A stretch of 64,000 nucleotides of DNA from contig CM035161.1 of the NCBI GenBank assembly GCA_020205615.1, forward strand, positions 2,491,828 to 2,555,827, written 5' to 3'. The position numbers and the translations under genes are program-made. Source of the stretch: Panax quinquefolius (taxonomy: Eukaryota > Streptophyta > Magnoliopsida > Apiales > Araliaceae). Position 1 is the first letter of the stretch; every line of letters starts with the position of its first letter. Under the pieces are notes generated by a model, which made no database searches, was not told the DNA's origin, and saw nothing but the letters and a program-made list of their open reading frames with translations. This document shows positions 22,914-35,432 of this stretch, piece by piece.

Positions 22914-23102
22914 TCTCAAATACTGCCAAAAAATAAGGGTTAATTAATGAAATCAACATATCACATAATATCCCTATATATTGACCAACTAACAAATAAG
23001 CTTAGGTAGGACACACTAGCGAAGGATTTAATCGTCTCTCCCCTCCTAGTTCTATTCCCCGATCTCCGCCAGAGATCATATCCCCTAAGCTCGATACCAA
23101 CC
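22914..23102 (-). other. element B leader and primer-binding site
   Basis: Between the 5' LTR and gag lies about 0.19 kb of leader. Next to the LTR, TGGTATCGAGCTTAGGGG (reverse of 23083-23100) is the initiator-Met-type primer site, again one base short. AACTAGGAGGG and a TAAATCC block recur in A at 10150-10175, and a related block occurs in D and E. Confidence 0.7.
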
Positions 23103-24240
23103 GTGACGCCCCAAAATAGGTATACATCACCCATTCTCGAAGTCATCAATAACGTGGTATGTAAATAACTACAACTTTATTAATAGAACCCATAAACTGT
23201 GAGTTTAAATACAAATATTGTCAACTAGATAATATATATACCCAACTAAGTCCTCATTATAATAATTGATACAATACTTTTACAAAAATGGTGAGGACTA
23301 CTAAAATAACTTCCTAGAACCTTCATTCAGGTACCCACTAAGTACTCGCTTACATTCTCGCCTCCCGAGGAAGAAAAATGGAACAAAAAGGAAAAGGGTG
23401 AGCTCAACTAGCCCAGTAAAGAATATTATGATTAAGATAATATAGAACAAATTATCGTTAGTCTTCAACAGGGAAAAATCTGATAGAATACAATAGACAA
23501 CAAGTTTCAGATCAACAACGGAAATAATAATTCATAGATGAGTTACGTAGAAAATGAAATCTACTATTATCTATGAATTTAAAAGTCCATCGTCAATATT
23601 TTATCCATGTAACATCAATCAATATTCATCTTGAATCAAATTTTCATCTTTGCACTACAGGCCAAAGATATTCATCAGTCGGTCATGTTCATCTCAACAC
23701 CTGTTCATCTTTGCACCACGGGCCAAAGATATTCATTCTAAAATCATTTATCTTTGTACTACAGGCAAAAGATATTCAATAATATCATCATTTAGGACTG
23801 AGGATGATGAAAAATATTTTAAAGGAAACGAATCCAGTGAAACAAAAGAATAAATATCAAGGATTCGTATTTCAGCTATATCATGTACAAAAATACCTCA
23901 TAAATAATCATAGTGAAGTAAAATTCAAGAATGATCAAAACATGGATATAATCAAAGCTAGTATCCATAATAAATATTTTAGACGAAAAGGAAAAAATTT
24001 CATTTTTTGATGAATAGTGCCATATTAGTGAATATTGTCGTATACGTGAATAGTACCGTATACGTGAATAGTAACCCCGACACAAAAAGTTCCAAATTTG
24101 ATTAAAAGTTCAAACTAATATTTTGGCATAATGATATTGAAGAAAATAATATCATTTAAAAAGAAAATAACATCCCTTACCTCAAAAAGATTGTACTTCT
24201 AGTTGAAATACCGGATATAGGCTATGACTTGAACTTGCAC
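23103..24240 (-). mobile_element. 5' LTR of element B, part 1 (U5 side)
   Basis: It starts TGACGCCCC next to the primer site and carries reversed hairpin monomers at 23640-23780 plus the GAGCTCAACTAGCCC block. It is cut at 24240 by element D, with TGCAC on the left and CGCAC at 35428-35432 on the right. The LTR continues at 35433. Confidence 0.82.
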
Positions 24241-26676
24241 TGTGAGACCCCATATTTTATCAATAAAGATTTAAATTTTGTCGAAATAATTTTTAATATT
24301 ATGGTGTGAATTTGAGATAATATTATAGTTGTGGGTAATATTTATAAATTTTGCAAAGTATGCAAGTGGTTATATTATATTCGATTGGTGGGGAATATTC
24401 GGTTTAGCAGGGAATATTGCATACAACTACTCAATCATTAGTGGACCTTAATAATGTAATTATTATTCGGATTGAGAAAGCGACAAAAATATTTTATTGA
24501 AATAACGGCGGAAGTTTTACTGGTTGATCTTGTTGAACTACTTCGGTAGTAGTAAAAGCGAAGAATACGGTGGTTGTAGATAAGTAAAGACACGCAGATT
24601 GATTATTGATGCTTATGTGAGAAGTCACTCGGTTTGATTCCATTATCATTGTCGATTAATAATATGAATTATTATAGCGATAATGACGTTTTGTTTTATT
24701 CGTATTATTAACGTAATAAAATGAAACATCTTTTAAATAAAGCGAATACTTTATTAAAGTTATTATATAAATAGTAATATATTATATTTTATTATGCATA
24801 GTGTTGCATAGTGTTTTCGTAGTGTTTTTTTGCGTAGTGTTGCGTAGTGTTTGCATAGTAAAATGTTTTTATATAAATAGAATTTATTATATTTTATTTA
24901 AAAGATTTTGCTTTAAATATGGACCGTCGATTAAAGTAAATCAATCTGGACCGTTCATGGATTAATTACTATGCATTCTATTTTCCTATAAATAAGCTCA
25001 TTCCTTCATTATTTTCTTATTTAATTTCCTTTGAAACTACAGAGAGAAACTATAGAGAGAAAGAAGAAAAGTATTCGCTACTTCACTTTGCCAATATTCA
25101 GGTTCTTCTAAGGTAGGGAATATTATTTGTTGTAATTCGTAAGGGGTGTTATTCTTTTGTATTCATGAAGAGAACTTCTGTTGTTATTCCATTGTTTATT
25201 ATTTTGTTGGAATAACCTGTAAAAGTGGTATACCCTATACATAACTTTGATACGCCAGATACCTTATACTTGGTGAAATCCATATATTATTCCATTCTTA
25301 TTTATTACATTGGAATAACTTTGATACGCGCGGAATCCCTATACTTGGTGATCTTCTTACATTATTCCATTCTTTATTATTCATTGGAATATATCGTCTG
25401 CGTGTGTTTTACAGGGACTGGTTCCATTGTTTATTATTCCGCATTTATTATTACATTTGGAATATCACATGCGTGTGTTTTACAGGATTCTGGTTCCATT
25501 GTTTATTATTCAAAGATTTATTATTCATTGGATCATCCTGCCGGTGTGAATTTCAACCGACTGGTTCCGTTATTATTATTATTACATTGGAATAACTTTG
25601 CATACATCCAAGCACCGCATGCATGGTGATTTCTTTTGTTATTCCATTCTTTATTATACCCCAATTGGTTAAATCTTTGACTTCTATACTCCATGAAATT
25701 AGTGGAATATCCTCGATATTTTGCGCTTCATCCAAAGATCTTTTCATGGAAATATTCTTTTGATCATTCTTGAATTTTACTCTATAAAACAAAGATATCT
25801 TGTTGACAATTTGGACGTTAATAATTCCTAGATAAATTAATTCTTGAACTTGTTTTATTGAATTCTTATATCATTGTCATCATCCTCATGTTTATATTAT
25901 GTTAAAAGTTATCTTTTCGCTTACGATCGTAGATGAACTTAGTATGATTATGACTGTGGTTCATTCGGTATAATCATGGCTTGATATAAATGATGTGACA
26001 AAAGTCCTCGATTACTGTAATGCGGTGGTGGATAGTTTTTGGTATGATTATGACCGAGAGGTGATTCGGTATAGTCATGACCATTGATAATTTGATGAAA
26101 ATCCTTGGTAGGTAGTACGTGGATGATTAGATATTGTGGTTTATTCATTAAAAGTAGGAGTCTCATTATATAACGTTGATGAAAAACCTTTTAAATCATA
26201 AAAGATAGTAGATTTTATTTTCTACTTGACTCTTTTAATGGATCGCTTATTCCAGCTATGATTAAACTTGTTATTCTATTGTATTTTATCGGTTTAACAA
26301 CCGTTGAAGGCTAATGATAATTTATTCTGCATTATCTTAGTCATAATATTTCTTCTTTGGGCTAGTTGAGCTCACCTTTCTTTCTTTCTTTATTCTCTTG
26401 AAATGAGAACATAAGCAGAGACGTAGTCGGGAAGCGGAGTAATGGTCGAGAGGATAGCATTAGTAGTCCTCACTATTCGTGAAATAGTGTGATAATAGTT
26501 GTAATGAGGACTCCTTTTGAGTTTGTATAATATCTAGTAGACAATATTTGTATTCAAATTCACGGTTTATGTCGTATTGTACAGCACGCTTATATTAGTA
26601 AGTTGTATTTGAATTTATGTACCATGTAAGTGGTGACCCAAGATGGGTGGCGTATACCTAATTTTGGGGGCGCCAC
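24241..26676 (+). mobile_element. 5' LTR of element D (F2b)
   Basis: It begins TGTGAGACCCC and ends GGGGGCGCCAC before a primer site. Its U3 lacks the conserved module found in F1 and F2a LTRs. In its place are AT-rich sequence and GCATAGTGTT repeats (24797-24860). TATA-like CCTATAAATAAGC is near 24988. U5 has TTATTATTACATTGGAAT-type repeats (25180-25640) and the paired motifs GGTATGATTATGACC and GGTATAGTCATGACC near 26040-26082. Confidence 0.82.
24797..24860 (+). repeat. GCATAGTGTT minisatellite in D 5' LTR
   Basis: About five imperfect copies of a ten-base unit, GCATAGTGTT or GCGTAGTGTT, lie upstream of the TATA box. The same array is at 33557-33622 in the 3' LTR and 37267-37322 in the solo LTR. 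It marks the F2b subtype. Confidence 0.75.
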
Positions 26677-27590
26677 GGTTAGTATCGAGCTTAGGGATAT
26701 GATCCACAGCTAAGATCTTGAGATAAGAACTAGGAGGGAGAGGGGAATTCCTTCGCTAGTATGATCTACCTAAGTTTATTTGTTATTTAATTGGTGGGGT
26801 TAGGAGTATAGGGATAATATTTGATATATTAATTAACCCTTGTGTTGTGGCGGTGTTTGGAAATGGCGGTGAAAATATTCACAATGGAGTGAATGTGACC
26901 AATTGTGACACCTTTAATCACTAATCGAGTTAATGCAAAGGTCGAGACGATGAACAAATTAGAGATATCCACGTAGTGAATGAAGAACTAATTGTTGCAC
27001 CCGAGCTAAATTAGTTGCGAGAGGTAGCGGTGAGAGTGAGGAAGAAGAGGAAGAAGAGAACTGAAGAGAATTGGTTAGTAGAAGTTTATTATCAAAACTT
27101 AGAATTACAAAATCGTGTTCGTGAGCTAGAAGAACGAAAGTTGAAGAAGCCAAGAACGGTCGTGGAACAAAGGGATACAACAATTCAAAATTGGGTTACC
27201 CGATATGTGATGCTCGAATAAAATCACGCTTTGGCGGTGTAAGATATTAAAGTTGGAATCGAGAATTTAAAATCAAAGATCGGTGAAAGAAGAAACAACC
27301 GAACGAAGGAGAATAAAGCGATGCATGGGTAAAAGCCGCACAACGTTGATAGTGTAGAAAAAGTCGTCCGATCCAATAAAGCCAAAATAGATGAAATGGA
27401 CTTTGCTTTTGGACAAAGAATTGGGAGAATTTAACATCGAATTCGGAATTACCACATGCGTGGCGGTCAACCCGAATTCGATATGGATCGGAGAATAATG
27501 ATTCAAATCATGGATCGGGGAATGTGAAGAAGCACTTAAGGGTGGAATGTACCCTATAGTAAGAAAGTCAAACTTCGGTAATTTAAGCGA
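26677..27590 (+). pseudogene. element D primer site and divergent gag remnant
   Basis: TAGTATCGAGCTTAGGG at about 26680 is a degraded initiator-Met-type primer site. The leader (AACTAGGAGGGAG) and ACAATGGAGTGAATGTGACC match the start of gag in B. Beyond about 26930 the sequence no longer resembles the gag core of A or B. A frame at 27015-27221 encodes a short basic, Glu/Arg-rich piece (LQNRVRELEERK) that could form a coiled coil. No gag core or zinc knuckle is recognisable. Confidence 0.5.
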
Positions 27591-28344
27591 GGCGTTTGTC
27601 GAGAAAACCCGAACGAAGTTATTACGGGTAAATTAATTATAAATTATTACGAAGTCTATCGTTATTCAATACAAGTTCTACCCACTCTTTTATTCTACCT
27701 AGTTGTGTTCAATGTTTAAATTTGACTCAGGAAAAATTAGACTTTGATTTATCTATTGAAACTTCGTTGGGAGAAACCCGTTACCTCCACTGTTTATTAA
27801 TCTTGTTGTTTCAAATAAACACTTTCGCGATCTTATCTCTTTGAAAATACTTGCCTTTGAGGTAATTTTTGAAAATGATTGATTAACTACTCATTATTCT
27901 TTTTGTAAGGTTGTTAGCTTTCATATTCCTAACCAACTTCATATACTTAATTCAAAGTAACCAAACCCTAAAGTTAATCTTTGTTATATCAAGCCATAAG
28001 TAAAGAGCCCCGATCCTTTAGTTGTTGACTTCCTTGTGTGGAATGCACCGCCGAAGCGGACTTTACGTAGGCGACGTCGTGATGAAAGATGGCAAGTTGA
28101 TAGGTATCATTGTGAGGTCTTTATCCGGGTTAAGGGATAGAAGTCACAGTTGGTATTAATGTGACGTCTTATCCAAGTCTTGGACGAAATATGATTTTGA
28201 ATGATATTTCTATCCTTAATAAATTTCTTGACGTATTCTTGAAGATTTCTAGCCTACCCAAGAGCGTGAAATCGAATTTTGTATTGAATTCCCAAAGATA
28301 AAACCCATTTCTTAAACCCTCAAATATTTCTTCAACTAAAAGGA
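27590..28344 (+). pseudogene. element D protease and start of RT, remnant
   Basis: Blocks match element A in order: GCGTTTGTCG, ATTACGGGTAAATTA, then TTTAAATTTGACTCAGG and GAAAAATTAGACTTTGA (A: 11445-11620). A decayed VNP/DW protease region follows near 27840-27900. Near 28240-28330 is the linker before RT (CCTACCCAAGAGCGTGAAAT, ACCCATTTCTTAAACCC). Homology ends at about 28345. Many substitutions as well as indels make it older than A. Confidence 0.6.
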
Positions 28345-29490
28345 TGCATTTACGAGGATTATGATGAAAGTCATAATAAAAGCATTAGACTAATGAAAAT
28401 CATGGGTATATGAAGTATTAGTAAGTGTTATGATGAGTTATGTTGGTTATTATGTGAAAACATGAAAGTTTATTTGAAATCACAAAGAGTTGAAAATCAG
28501 ATTTTGGTGAAAAATGTAACATGAAATTCAATTGACCATATCTCCTATTATATTTTGAATTTTTGAGTGTGGTCAAGTCCTAGAGTTAGATCTACGAGTT
28601 ACCTAACTAATCCAAGTGGAATTACTGGAAAAGGTGTTGTAGATTTTTGTGTGGACTGATTTTAGCAAAGGAGTGCAAAGCTGTAAAAACCGAAAAAGCT
28701 GCTGCCATGATTTTAGAGGGGCTGTTTCGGCCACTTAAATTATGAGAAAAATTCTGGCCTTTTGGGACATGAAGGTATATGGTATAAAGTACCTCCTGTC
28801 CAAAAATGAGCTCATTCTGACTTAAAATGAGCAAGTTATGACTATTTCAATATTTAGGTTTTTCCGATTTAAAATGCTTATAACCGGGAGTTCTATAACT
28901 CCGATGACCATGAAATTTAAACTGGAAGCTCACGTTAACATGTGTAAGGTCCTGCCAAGATTTGGGAATTTTTGGAGTTAAACTTGAGGTAGCTAATTTC
29001 TTAAGGAATTAATTAGAAATTGATTTTTGAAAAATAGTAAATGAATTTTAAAATTTACGAGAAAAATATATTTTCATTATGGGACTATATTATGCTAAAT
29101 CCCAGAAAAGAAATATTTTTGGGACTGATTTGGTATTTTTCATGAAAATAGTTTAGTTACTGAACATATGAGTTAAATATGTTATGTGAAGTAACAAAGT
29201 TGAAAATATGATTTTATGGCTAGAATCCTATATAGTAGTATATGCATATTTTTTTGATGAGGGATTTGATAATTGGTGATGATATCTTATGAGTATGACA
29301 TTTTGAATGATTAAATGCATTATATGGTAAAGCGTATACAATTGAAATAAATTGTTTATAAATTTAAGAAGTGATTAAAAATTGTTATAATATTAATGAT
29401 ATTAGATTATAAGATTATTAAGTGATTGATAACATGGGATATTCTTGAATCTGGATAAATTATATTATAAATGTTTAATATTTATCCTTT
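28345..29490 (+). repeat. unclassified LTR-like block inside D
   Basis: There is no similarity to F1 or F2 LTRs or to coding parts of A, B or F. The base composition and run-on style are like the U3 of a different plant gypsy LTR, but I see no terminal TG/CA, primer site or TATA box that would settle it. It begins where RT homology stops and ends where F2 U5 repeats begin (about 29491). Something replaced the rest of pol here. No open reading frame is convincing. Confidence 0.4.
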
Positions 29491-29814
29491 ATCTCATTTG
29501 ATTGATTCTTTATATCATTGACATGATCCTCATGCTTATATTATGTTGAAAGTCATTTGTGGCTCACGTGCATAGATGGACTTGGTATGATTATGACCAG
29601 GGATTGTTCGGTATAATCATGACCGTAATTGAAAACACGATTATCTTTGGCACGTAGCATATGGATAATTTGTGATAGTGATACTAATGAATACACGATT
29701 ATTTTTGGCCGTAGTACATGGATAATTTGTGGTCGTGATACTAATGAATACACGATTATCTTTGGCCGTAGTGCATGGATAATTCGTGGTCGTGATACTA
29801 ATGAATATCCTTGG
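29491..29814 (+). repeat. F2 U5 repeats, three tandem units of about 60 bp
   Basis: The motifs GACATGATCCTCATG, GGTATGATTATGACC and GGTATAATCATGACC match the E LTR at 2500-2620. Three units then repeat AATACACGATTAT, TTTGGCCGTAGTGCATGG, ATAATT and GTGGTCGTGATACTAATG. Each unit shares the GGCC.GTAGTGCA core with the F1 hairpin monomers. The block is interrupted at 29814 by a solo LTR. Confidence 0.65.
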
Positions 29815-32523
29815 TGTGACGCCCCCAAAATAGGTCCATTCCATCCAACCCATTCTGAGTCGCCAAATACATGGTACAGAAATAACTACAACTTTACTAT
29901 TACAACATATAAACTGTGAGTTTAAATACAGATATTGTCATCTAGACAATATCCACACGCAAATAAATCCCCATCATAATTATTGATACATTATTTTACA
30001 AAAATGGTGAGGACTACTAAACGACTCTCTCTAGAACCTTCATTCCATACACCGACTAGTCTTTCGCTACATTCTAGCGCCCCGAGAAGAAAAATGGAAC
30101 AACAAGGAAAAGGGTGAGCTCAACTAGCCCAAAGAAGAATATTATGACTAAGATAATATACAACAAATTATCGTTAGTCTTCAACAGGAAAAATCTAATA
30201 GAATACAATAGACAACAAATTTTAAATCAATATTCGCAATGAAATAATAATTCATTAGAAGAGTTAAGTAGAGAATGCAAACTACTATCTTACATGTATG
30301 AATTTAAAAGTTCATCGTCTCATCTTTTATCCTCGTAACATCAATCAATATACATCTAGAATCAAATATTCATCTTTGCACTACAAAAGCCAAAGATATT
30401 CATCGATTGGTCATGTTCATCTAAACACTGCTCATCTTGCACCACTACCAAAGATATTCTTCAGAAATCATTCATCTTTGCACTACATGTGCCAAAGATA
30501 TTCAATAATATCATCATTTAAGACCGAGGATGATGAAAATATTTTTTAAAGAAACGAATCCGGTGAAACAAAATGACAAGGATTAAGGATTAAGGATTAA
30601 GACTTTGTTTTTATCCATGTTCAAAAATACCTCAAAAATAATCATAGTGGTGTAAAATTCAAGAATGATCAAAACATGGATACAATCAAAGCTAGTATCC
30701 GAATAGATATTTTGGACAAAAAGAAGAAATTTTATTTTTCAGTGAATAGTGTCGTATACGTGAATAGTAACTCCGACACCAAAAGATAGAAATTCTACAA
30801 AAAAAACATCTTCACGCTTTTATGAATAGTACTCGTGAATAGTAACTCGTGAATAAGAACTCATGAATAAGTAACCCCGACATGAAAAAGTTCCAAATTT
30901 GATAAATAGTTCCAACCAATATTTCAAAGATAATGATATTGAAGAAATAATATCATTTGAGAAGAAAATAACATCCCTTACAATCGAAAGACAAGATTTC
31001 TAACAGTTGAACACAGGATATAGGCTATGAACTTGAACTTGCGATATAGCAACACTCAAAGTATACTCACAAGAATACGCTCAAAATATCGAGAGAGAAA
31101 TAGAGAAAACTTGGTTTACGGTGTGATTTTCAATTCTAACCTAAGCTCCCTATTTATAGGAAAACGCTTTAAACACCAAAGTAGAAAATTAAATATAATA
31201 ATATTATTTATAAACAAAATTCCTTAGCCCACCTTTGAAATCTGATTTCAGCCATAGCACATGTTAAATGAGGTTCACAAACTCACCAAAAACGTTTTTC
31301 TCAAAATAATTAATTAAAACTCCCAAAAATCAATTATTTCGGAACTCCGAAACTTCAATAATTCATAATAAATAGCCCTTTTATCAGAAAATTTGAATCT
31401 CACGATTTTTTATAGGAAATTCAATTCTCTACAACTTTGCAGAAGAAAGTTTTTCCAAATTCCAAACATAAATTGACCGAAATCCATAAACGGTCGATTT
31501 ACTATTTATAATCAAATTTCAGCCAAGAAATGGGGTCCACCGACACACAAAACATGTGTTAATCATTTAATGCCACAAAAATACTCTTCCTCCTCATATA
31601 CTCATATATCCCACATTCATTATAAAAATATCACCGTTAATATATTATTAAAATAATATATTTAAATGAATTATTTTATCAGAAAAAAATAAAATATTAA
31701 TTTTCAACAATTGTCATTTTAAAATTTTTCTCCATCTATATCCACATAAAATTAATATTTTCCTCATCATATAAATCAATAATTAATTATTCACAAATAA
31801 TATTACAGAATCACAAGATCTTGCAACCGGTAGCCGCTCTTAAAGAAGAGGGCTTTCAATAAGGATCTCTCCTTCTCAAGTAGCCTTGATTAGGTGACCA
31901 AACCTCTCCTTAGGCGTAACTTTCTAGACATTGCCAATAATGTTATCTAATAATATTATTCAGATAATATGAATTATTGCTTCGATAATAAAAAAAAATT
32001 TGTGTAATGACAATTATTGAAACAACAAAGAATATAAAATATCAACGCAACAATTATTGAATCAATAAAATAAAATATCGAAGCAAGAATTACCGTAACA
32101 ATTATTGAGTAGTGCCTTCTTACGTAAGAATCAATAATTGGTGTAATCTGGTATGTCTTTCTTGTTCAACAACGCGTGTATTAGTGTGTTTTAACCACCG
32201 GGTATTCCAACAAGATAATCTGTGAATAACTACTGTGAGTTATTTATAAACAACTTATATTTGTCGTTTTCTTCATCCAATCGCTTTAGTTATGGGCCCA
32301 CAAAAGATCTGCAAGGTCGCACGAATATTCCCCGAAAAGACGAATATTTCACGACTCAAAACGAATATTCCCCAGATGATAATGAATATTTTATCACCAC
32401 TTGCTTATTTAAAATATTTGCACATTTTATCCATAACTAACCACATTAATCAAATCCACCCCTTACTATTTCAAAATAATAAATAAAGGAAATTCCTTTT
32501 ATTTAAAAATTTTCGGTCTTACA
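29815..32523 (-). mobile_element. solo F1 LTR (minus strand) nested in D
   Basis: It runs from TGTGACGCCCCC to GGTCTTACA, the reversed F1 ends, over 2,709 bp, and no primer site or polypurine tract adjoins either end. It holds reversed hairpin monomers (30360-30500), the U3 module (about 31820-31935), and a TATA region near 31150. Left flank CTTGG and right flank CTGGC are a poor match, but host sequence resumes in register after the LTR (GGCCTTTAGTGC, GATGATTCGATGATAT). A solo LTR arises when the two LTRs of an element recombine and delete the body. Confidence 0.85.
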
Positions 32524-32929
32524 CTGGCCTTTAGTGCGAGGATGATTCGATGATATGGATTAATTATTGAAATTTGAGTCTCAAAGAATGAAATATTAAT
32601 TCATGGATGTGGTAAAAGTCATCTTTGGTAGTAGTACATTGATAGACTTGGTATGATTATGACCAATCGATTATTGGTATAATCATGATCAGTAATTGAA
32701 AACACGAATATCCTTGGCGAAGAGTGCATGGATAATTCGTGGTCGCGTGATACTATTAAGTCAAAGGTCTCAAAGATTATTGGTTTTCTGAGTTGTATAT
32801 CTTTAGCTTGTAGTGCAAAGATGAATTGTTAATAAATATCTTTGGCACATGTAGTGCAAAGATGAATTGTTAATGAATATCTTTGGTAGGATTGCAAAGA
32901 TGAATTTAATGTTTTCAACGATAAAGGTA
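32524..32929 (+). repeat. F2 U5 repeats with F1-type hairpin monomers
   Basis: F2 motifs continue from 29814 (GATTCGATGAT, GGTATGATTATGACC, GGTATAATCATGATC). From about 32805 there are three units of TATCTTTGG, GTAGTGCAAAGATGAA, or near variants, which are the F1 hairpin type. Both monomer types therefore stand side by side in one block. Confidence 0.6.
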
Positions 32930-33005
32930 TTCAAGGTATCCTCACCTCTTTTATCATACAGTCACGTACTCTAATTTTGAGGCAAAATTCAATAAGGAGG
33001 GAGAT
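32930..33005 (+). pseudogene. element D pol tail and polypurine tract
   Basis: TATCCTCACCTCTTTTATC and TTTTGAGGCAAAATTC match the last codons of the gypsy pol (YPHLF and a FEGKI-like end). AAGGAGGGAGAT then precedes TGTGAGACC at 33006. It defines the LTR to its right as the 3' LTR of D. Confidence 0.65.
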
Positions 33006-35427
33006 TGTGAGACCCATATTTTATCAATAAAGATTTAAATTTTTGTCTAAATAATTTTTAATATTATGGTGTGAATTTGAGATAATATTATAGTTGTGGG
33101 TAATATTTATAAATTTTGCAAAGTATGCAAGTGGTTATATTATATTCGATTGGTGGGGAATATTGGTTTAGCGAGGAATATTCATCCAACTACTCAATCA
33201 TTAGTGGACCCCCTAGCGGAATTATTCATCGGATTGAGAAAACGACAAAAATATTTTATTGAAATAACGGCGGAAGTTTTACAGGTTGATCATTGTTGAA
33301 CTACTCGGTAGTAAAAAATACAAGATGTCGTGTGGTTGCATAAGTAGCACACCGGTATTGATTATTGATGCTTATGTGAGAAGTCACTCGGTTTGATTTC
33401 ATTATTGTCGATTAATAATATGAATATTATTATAGCGATAATGACGTTTTGTTTTATTCAGTATTATTAACGTAATAAAGCGAAACATCTTTTTATATAA
33501 AAAGCAGAATACTTTATTAAAGTTATTATATAAATAGAATATATTATATTTTATTATGCATAGTGTTGCATTGTGTGTTTTGCGTAGTATTTTGCATAGT
33601 GTTGCGTAGTGTTTGCATAGTAAAATGTTTTTATATAAATAGAATTTATTATATTTTATTTAAAAGATTTTGCTTTTAAATATGGACCGTCGATTAAAGT
33701 AAATCAATCTGGATGATTCATGGATTAATTACTATGCATTTTATTTTCCTATAAATAGAAGCTCATTCCTTCATTATTTTCTTTAATTCACTTTGAAACT
33801 ACAGAGAGAAACTATAGAGAGAAAGAAGAAAAGTATTCGCTACTTCACTTTGCCAATATTCGGTTCTTCTAAGGTAGAGAATATTATTTGTTGCACTGTA
33901 AGGGTGTTATTCTTTTGTATTCATGAAGAGAACTTCTGTTGTTATTCCATTGTTTATTATTTTGTTGGAATAACCGGTAAAAGTGGTATACCCTATACAT
34001 AACCTGTATACGCGGCATACCCTATACTTGGTGAAATCCTTATATTATTCCATTCTTATTTATTCTGTTGGAATAACTCAGATCACGCGGAATCCCCTAT
34101 ACTTGGTGATCTTCTTCATTATTCCATTCTTTATTATTACATTGGAATATCCCATGCGTATGTTTTACGGACTGGTTCCATTGTTTATTATTCCGCATTT
34201 ATTATTCATTTGGAATATCACATGCGTGTGTTTTACAGGACACGGTTCCATTGTTAATTATTCAAAGCATTTATTATTACATTTGGATCATCCTGTCGAT
34301 GTGAATTTCAAGTGACTGGTTAGATTATTATTATTACATTGGAATAACTTTTGTCATGTCTGCAATCTGCGCATGCATGGTGATTTCTTTTGTTATTCCA
34401 TTCTTTATTATACCCGGTTGGTTAAATCTTTGACTTTATACTCCATGAAATTAGTGGAATATCCTTGATATTTAAGGCTTCATCCAAAGATCTTTTCATG
34501 AAAATATTCTTCCGATCATTCTTGAATTTTACTCTACAAAGCAAAGATATCTTGTTGACAATTTGGACGTTAATAATTCCTAGATAAATTAATTCTTGAA
34601 CTTGTTTTATTGAATTCTTATATCATTGTCATCATCCTCATGTTTATATTATGTTAAAAGTTATCTTTCGCTTACGTGCATAGATGAACTTAGTATGATT
34701 ATGACACTGGTTCATTCGGTATAATCATGGCTTGATATAAATGATGTGACAAAAGTCCTCGATTGCTTTATAATGCGTTGGTGGATAGTTTTTGGTATGA
34801 TTATGACGAGAGGTGATTCGGTATAGTCATGACCATTGATAATTTGATGAAAATCCTTGGCCGTAATGCGTGGATGATTAGATATTGTGGTTTATTCATT
34901 AAAGTCGAGTCTCGGCTATAACAATGATGAAAAACCTTTTAAATCATAAAAGATAGTAGATTTTATTTTCTACTTGACTCTTTTAATGGATCGCTTATTA
35001 TTCACCGCAGATTAAACTTGTTATCTATTGTATTTTATCGGTTTAACACTTTGTTGAAGGCTAATGATAATTTATTCGCATTATCTTAGTCATAATATTT
35101 CTTCTTGGGCTAGTTGAGCTCACCCTTTCTTTTCACCGTTCTCTTCAAGAAATGAGAACATAATTGGGACAAGTCGGGGAGCGGAGTAATGGTCCGGAGG
35201 ATAGCATTAGTAGTCCTCACTATTACGTGAAATAGTGTGATAATAGTTGTAATGAGGACTCCTTTTGAGTTTGTATAATATCTAGTAGACAATATTTGTA
35301 TTCAAACTCACGATTTATGTCGTATTGTATACCTACGATTATATTAGTAAGTTGTATTTGAATTTATGTACCTATGTAAGTGGCGACCCAAGATGGGTGA
35401 CGTATACCTAATTTTGGGGGCGTCACA
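33006..35427 (+). mobile_element. 3' LTR of element D (F2b)
   Basis: It starts TGTGAGACCC after the polypurine tract and ends GGGGGCGTCACA. It follows the 5' LTR at 24241 throughout, with long identical AT-rich runs and small indels at GC-rich spots. GCATAGTGTT repeats are at 33557-33622, the TATA box near 33758, and U5 repeats at 33930-34400. CGCAC directly follows. Confidence 0.82.
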
Positions 35428-35432
35428 CGCAC

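Larger units (their letters stand above)
24241..35427 (+). mobile_element. element D: gypsy element with F2b LTRs, most of pol lost
   Basis: The LTRs at 24241-26676 and 33006-35427 share start, repeat content and end. Flanking TGCAC and CGCAC are a one-mismatch target duplication, and joining the outer flanks restores the order of the B 5' LTR. The inside has a primer site, a gag-like and a protease remnant, an unrelated LTR-like block, F2 U5 repeats hosting a solo F1 LTR, and a pol tail with polypurine tract. Reverse transcriptase and integrase are absent, so it could move only with help from another element. Confidence 0.8.
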
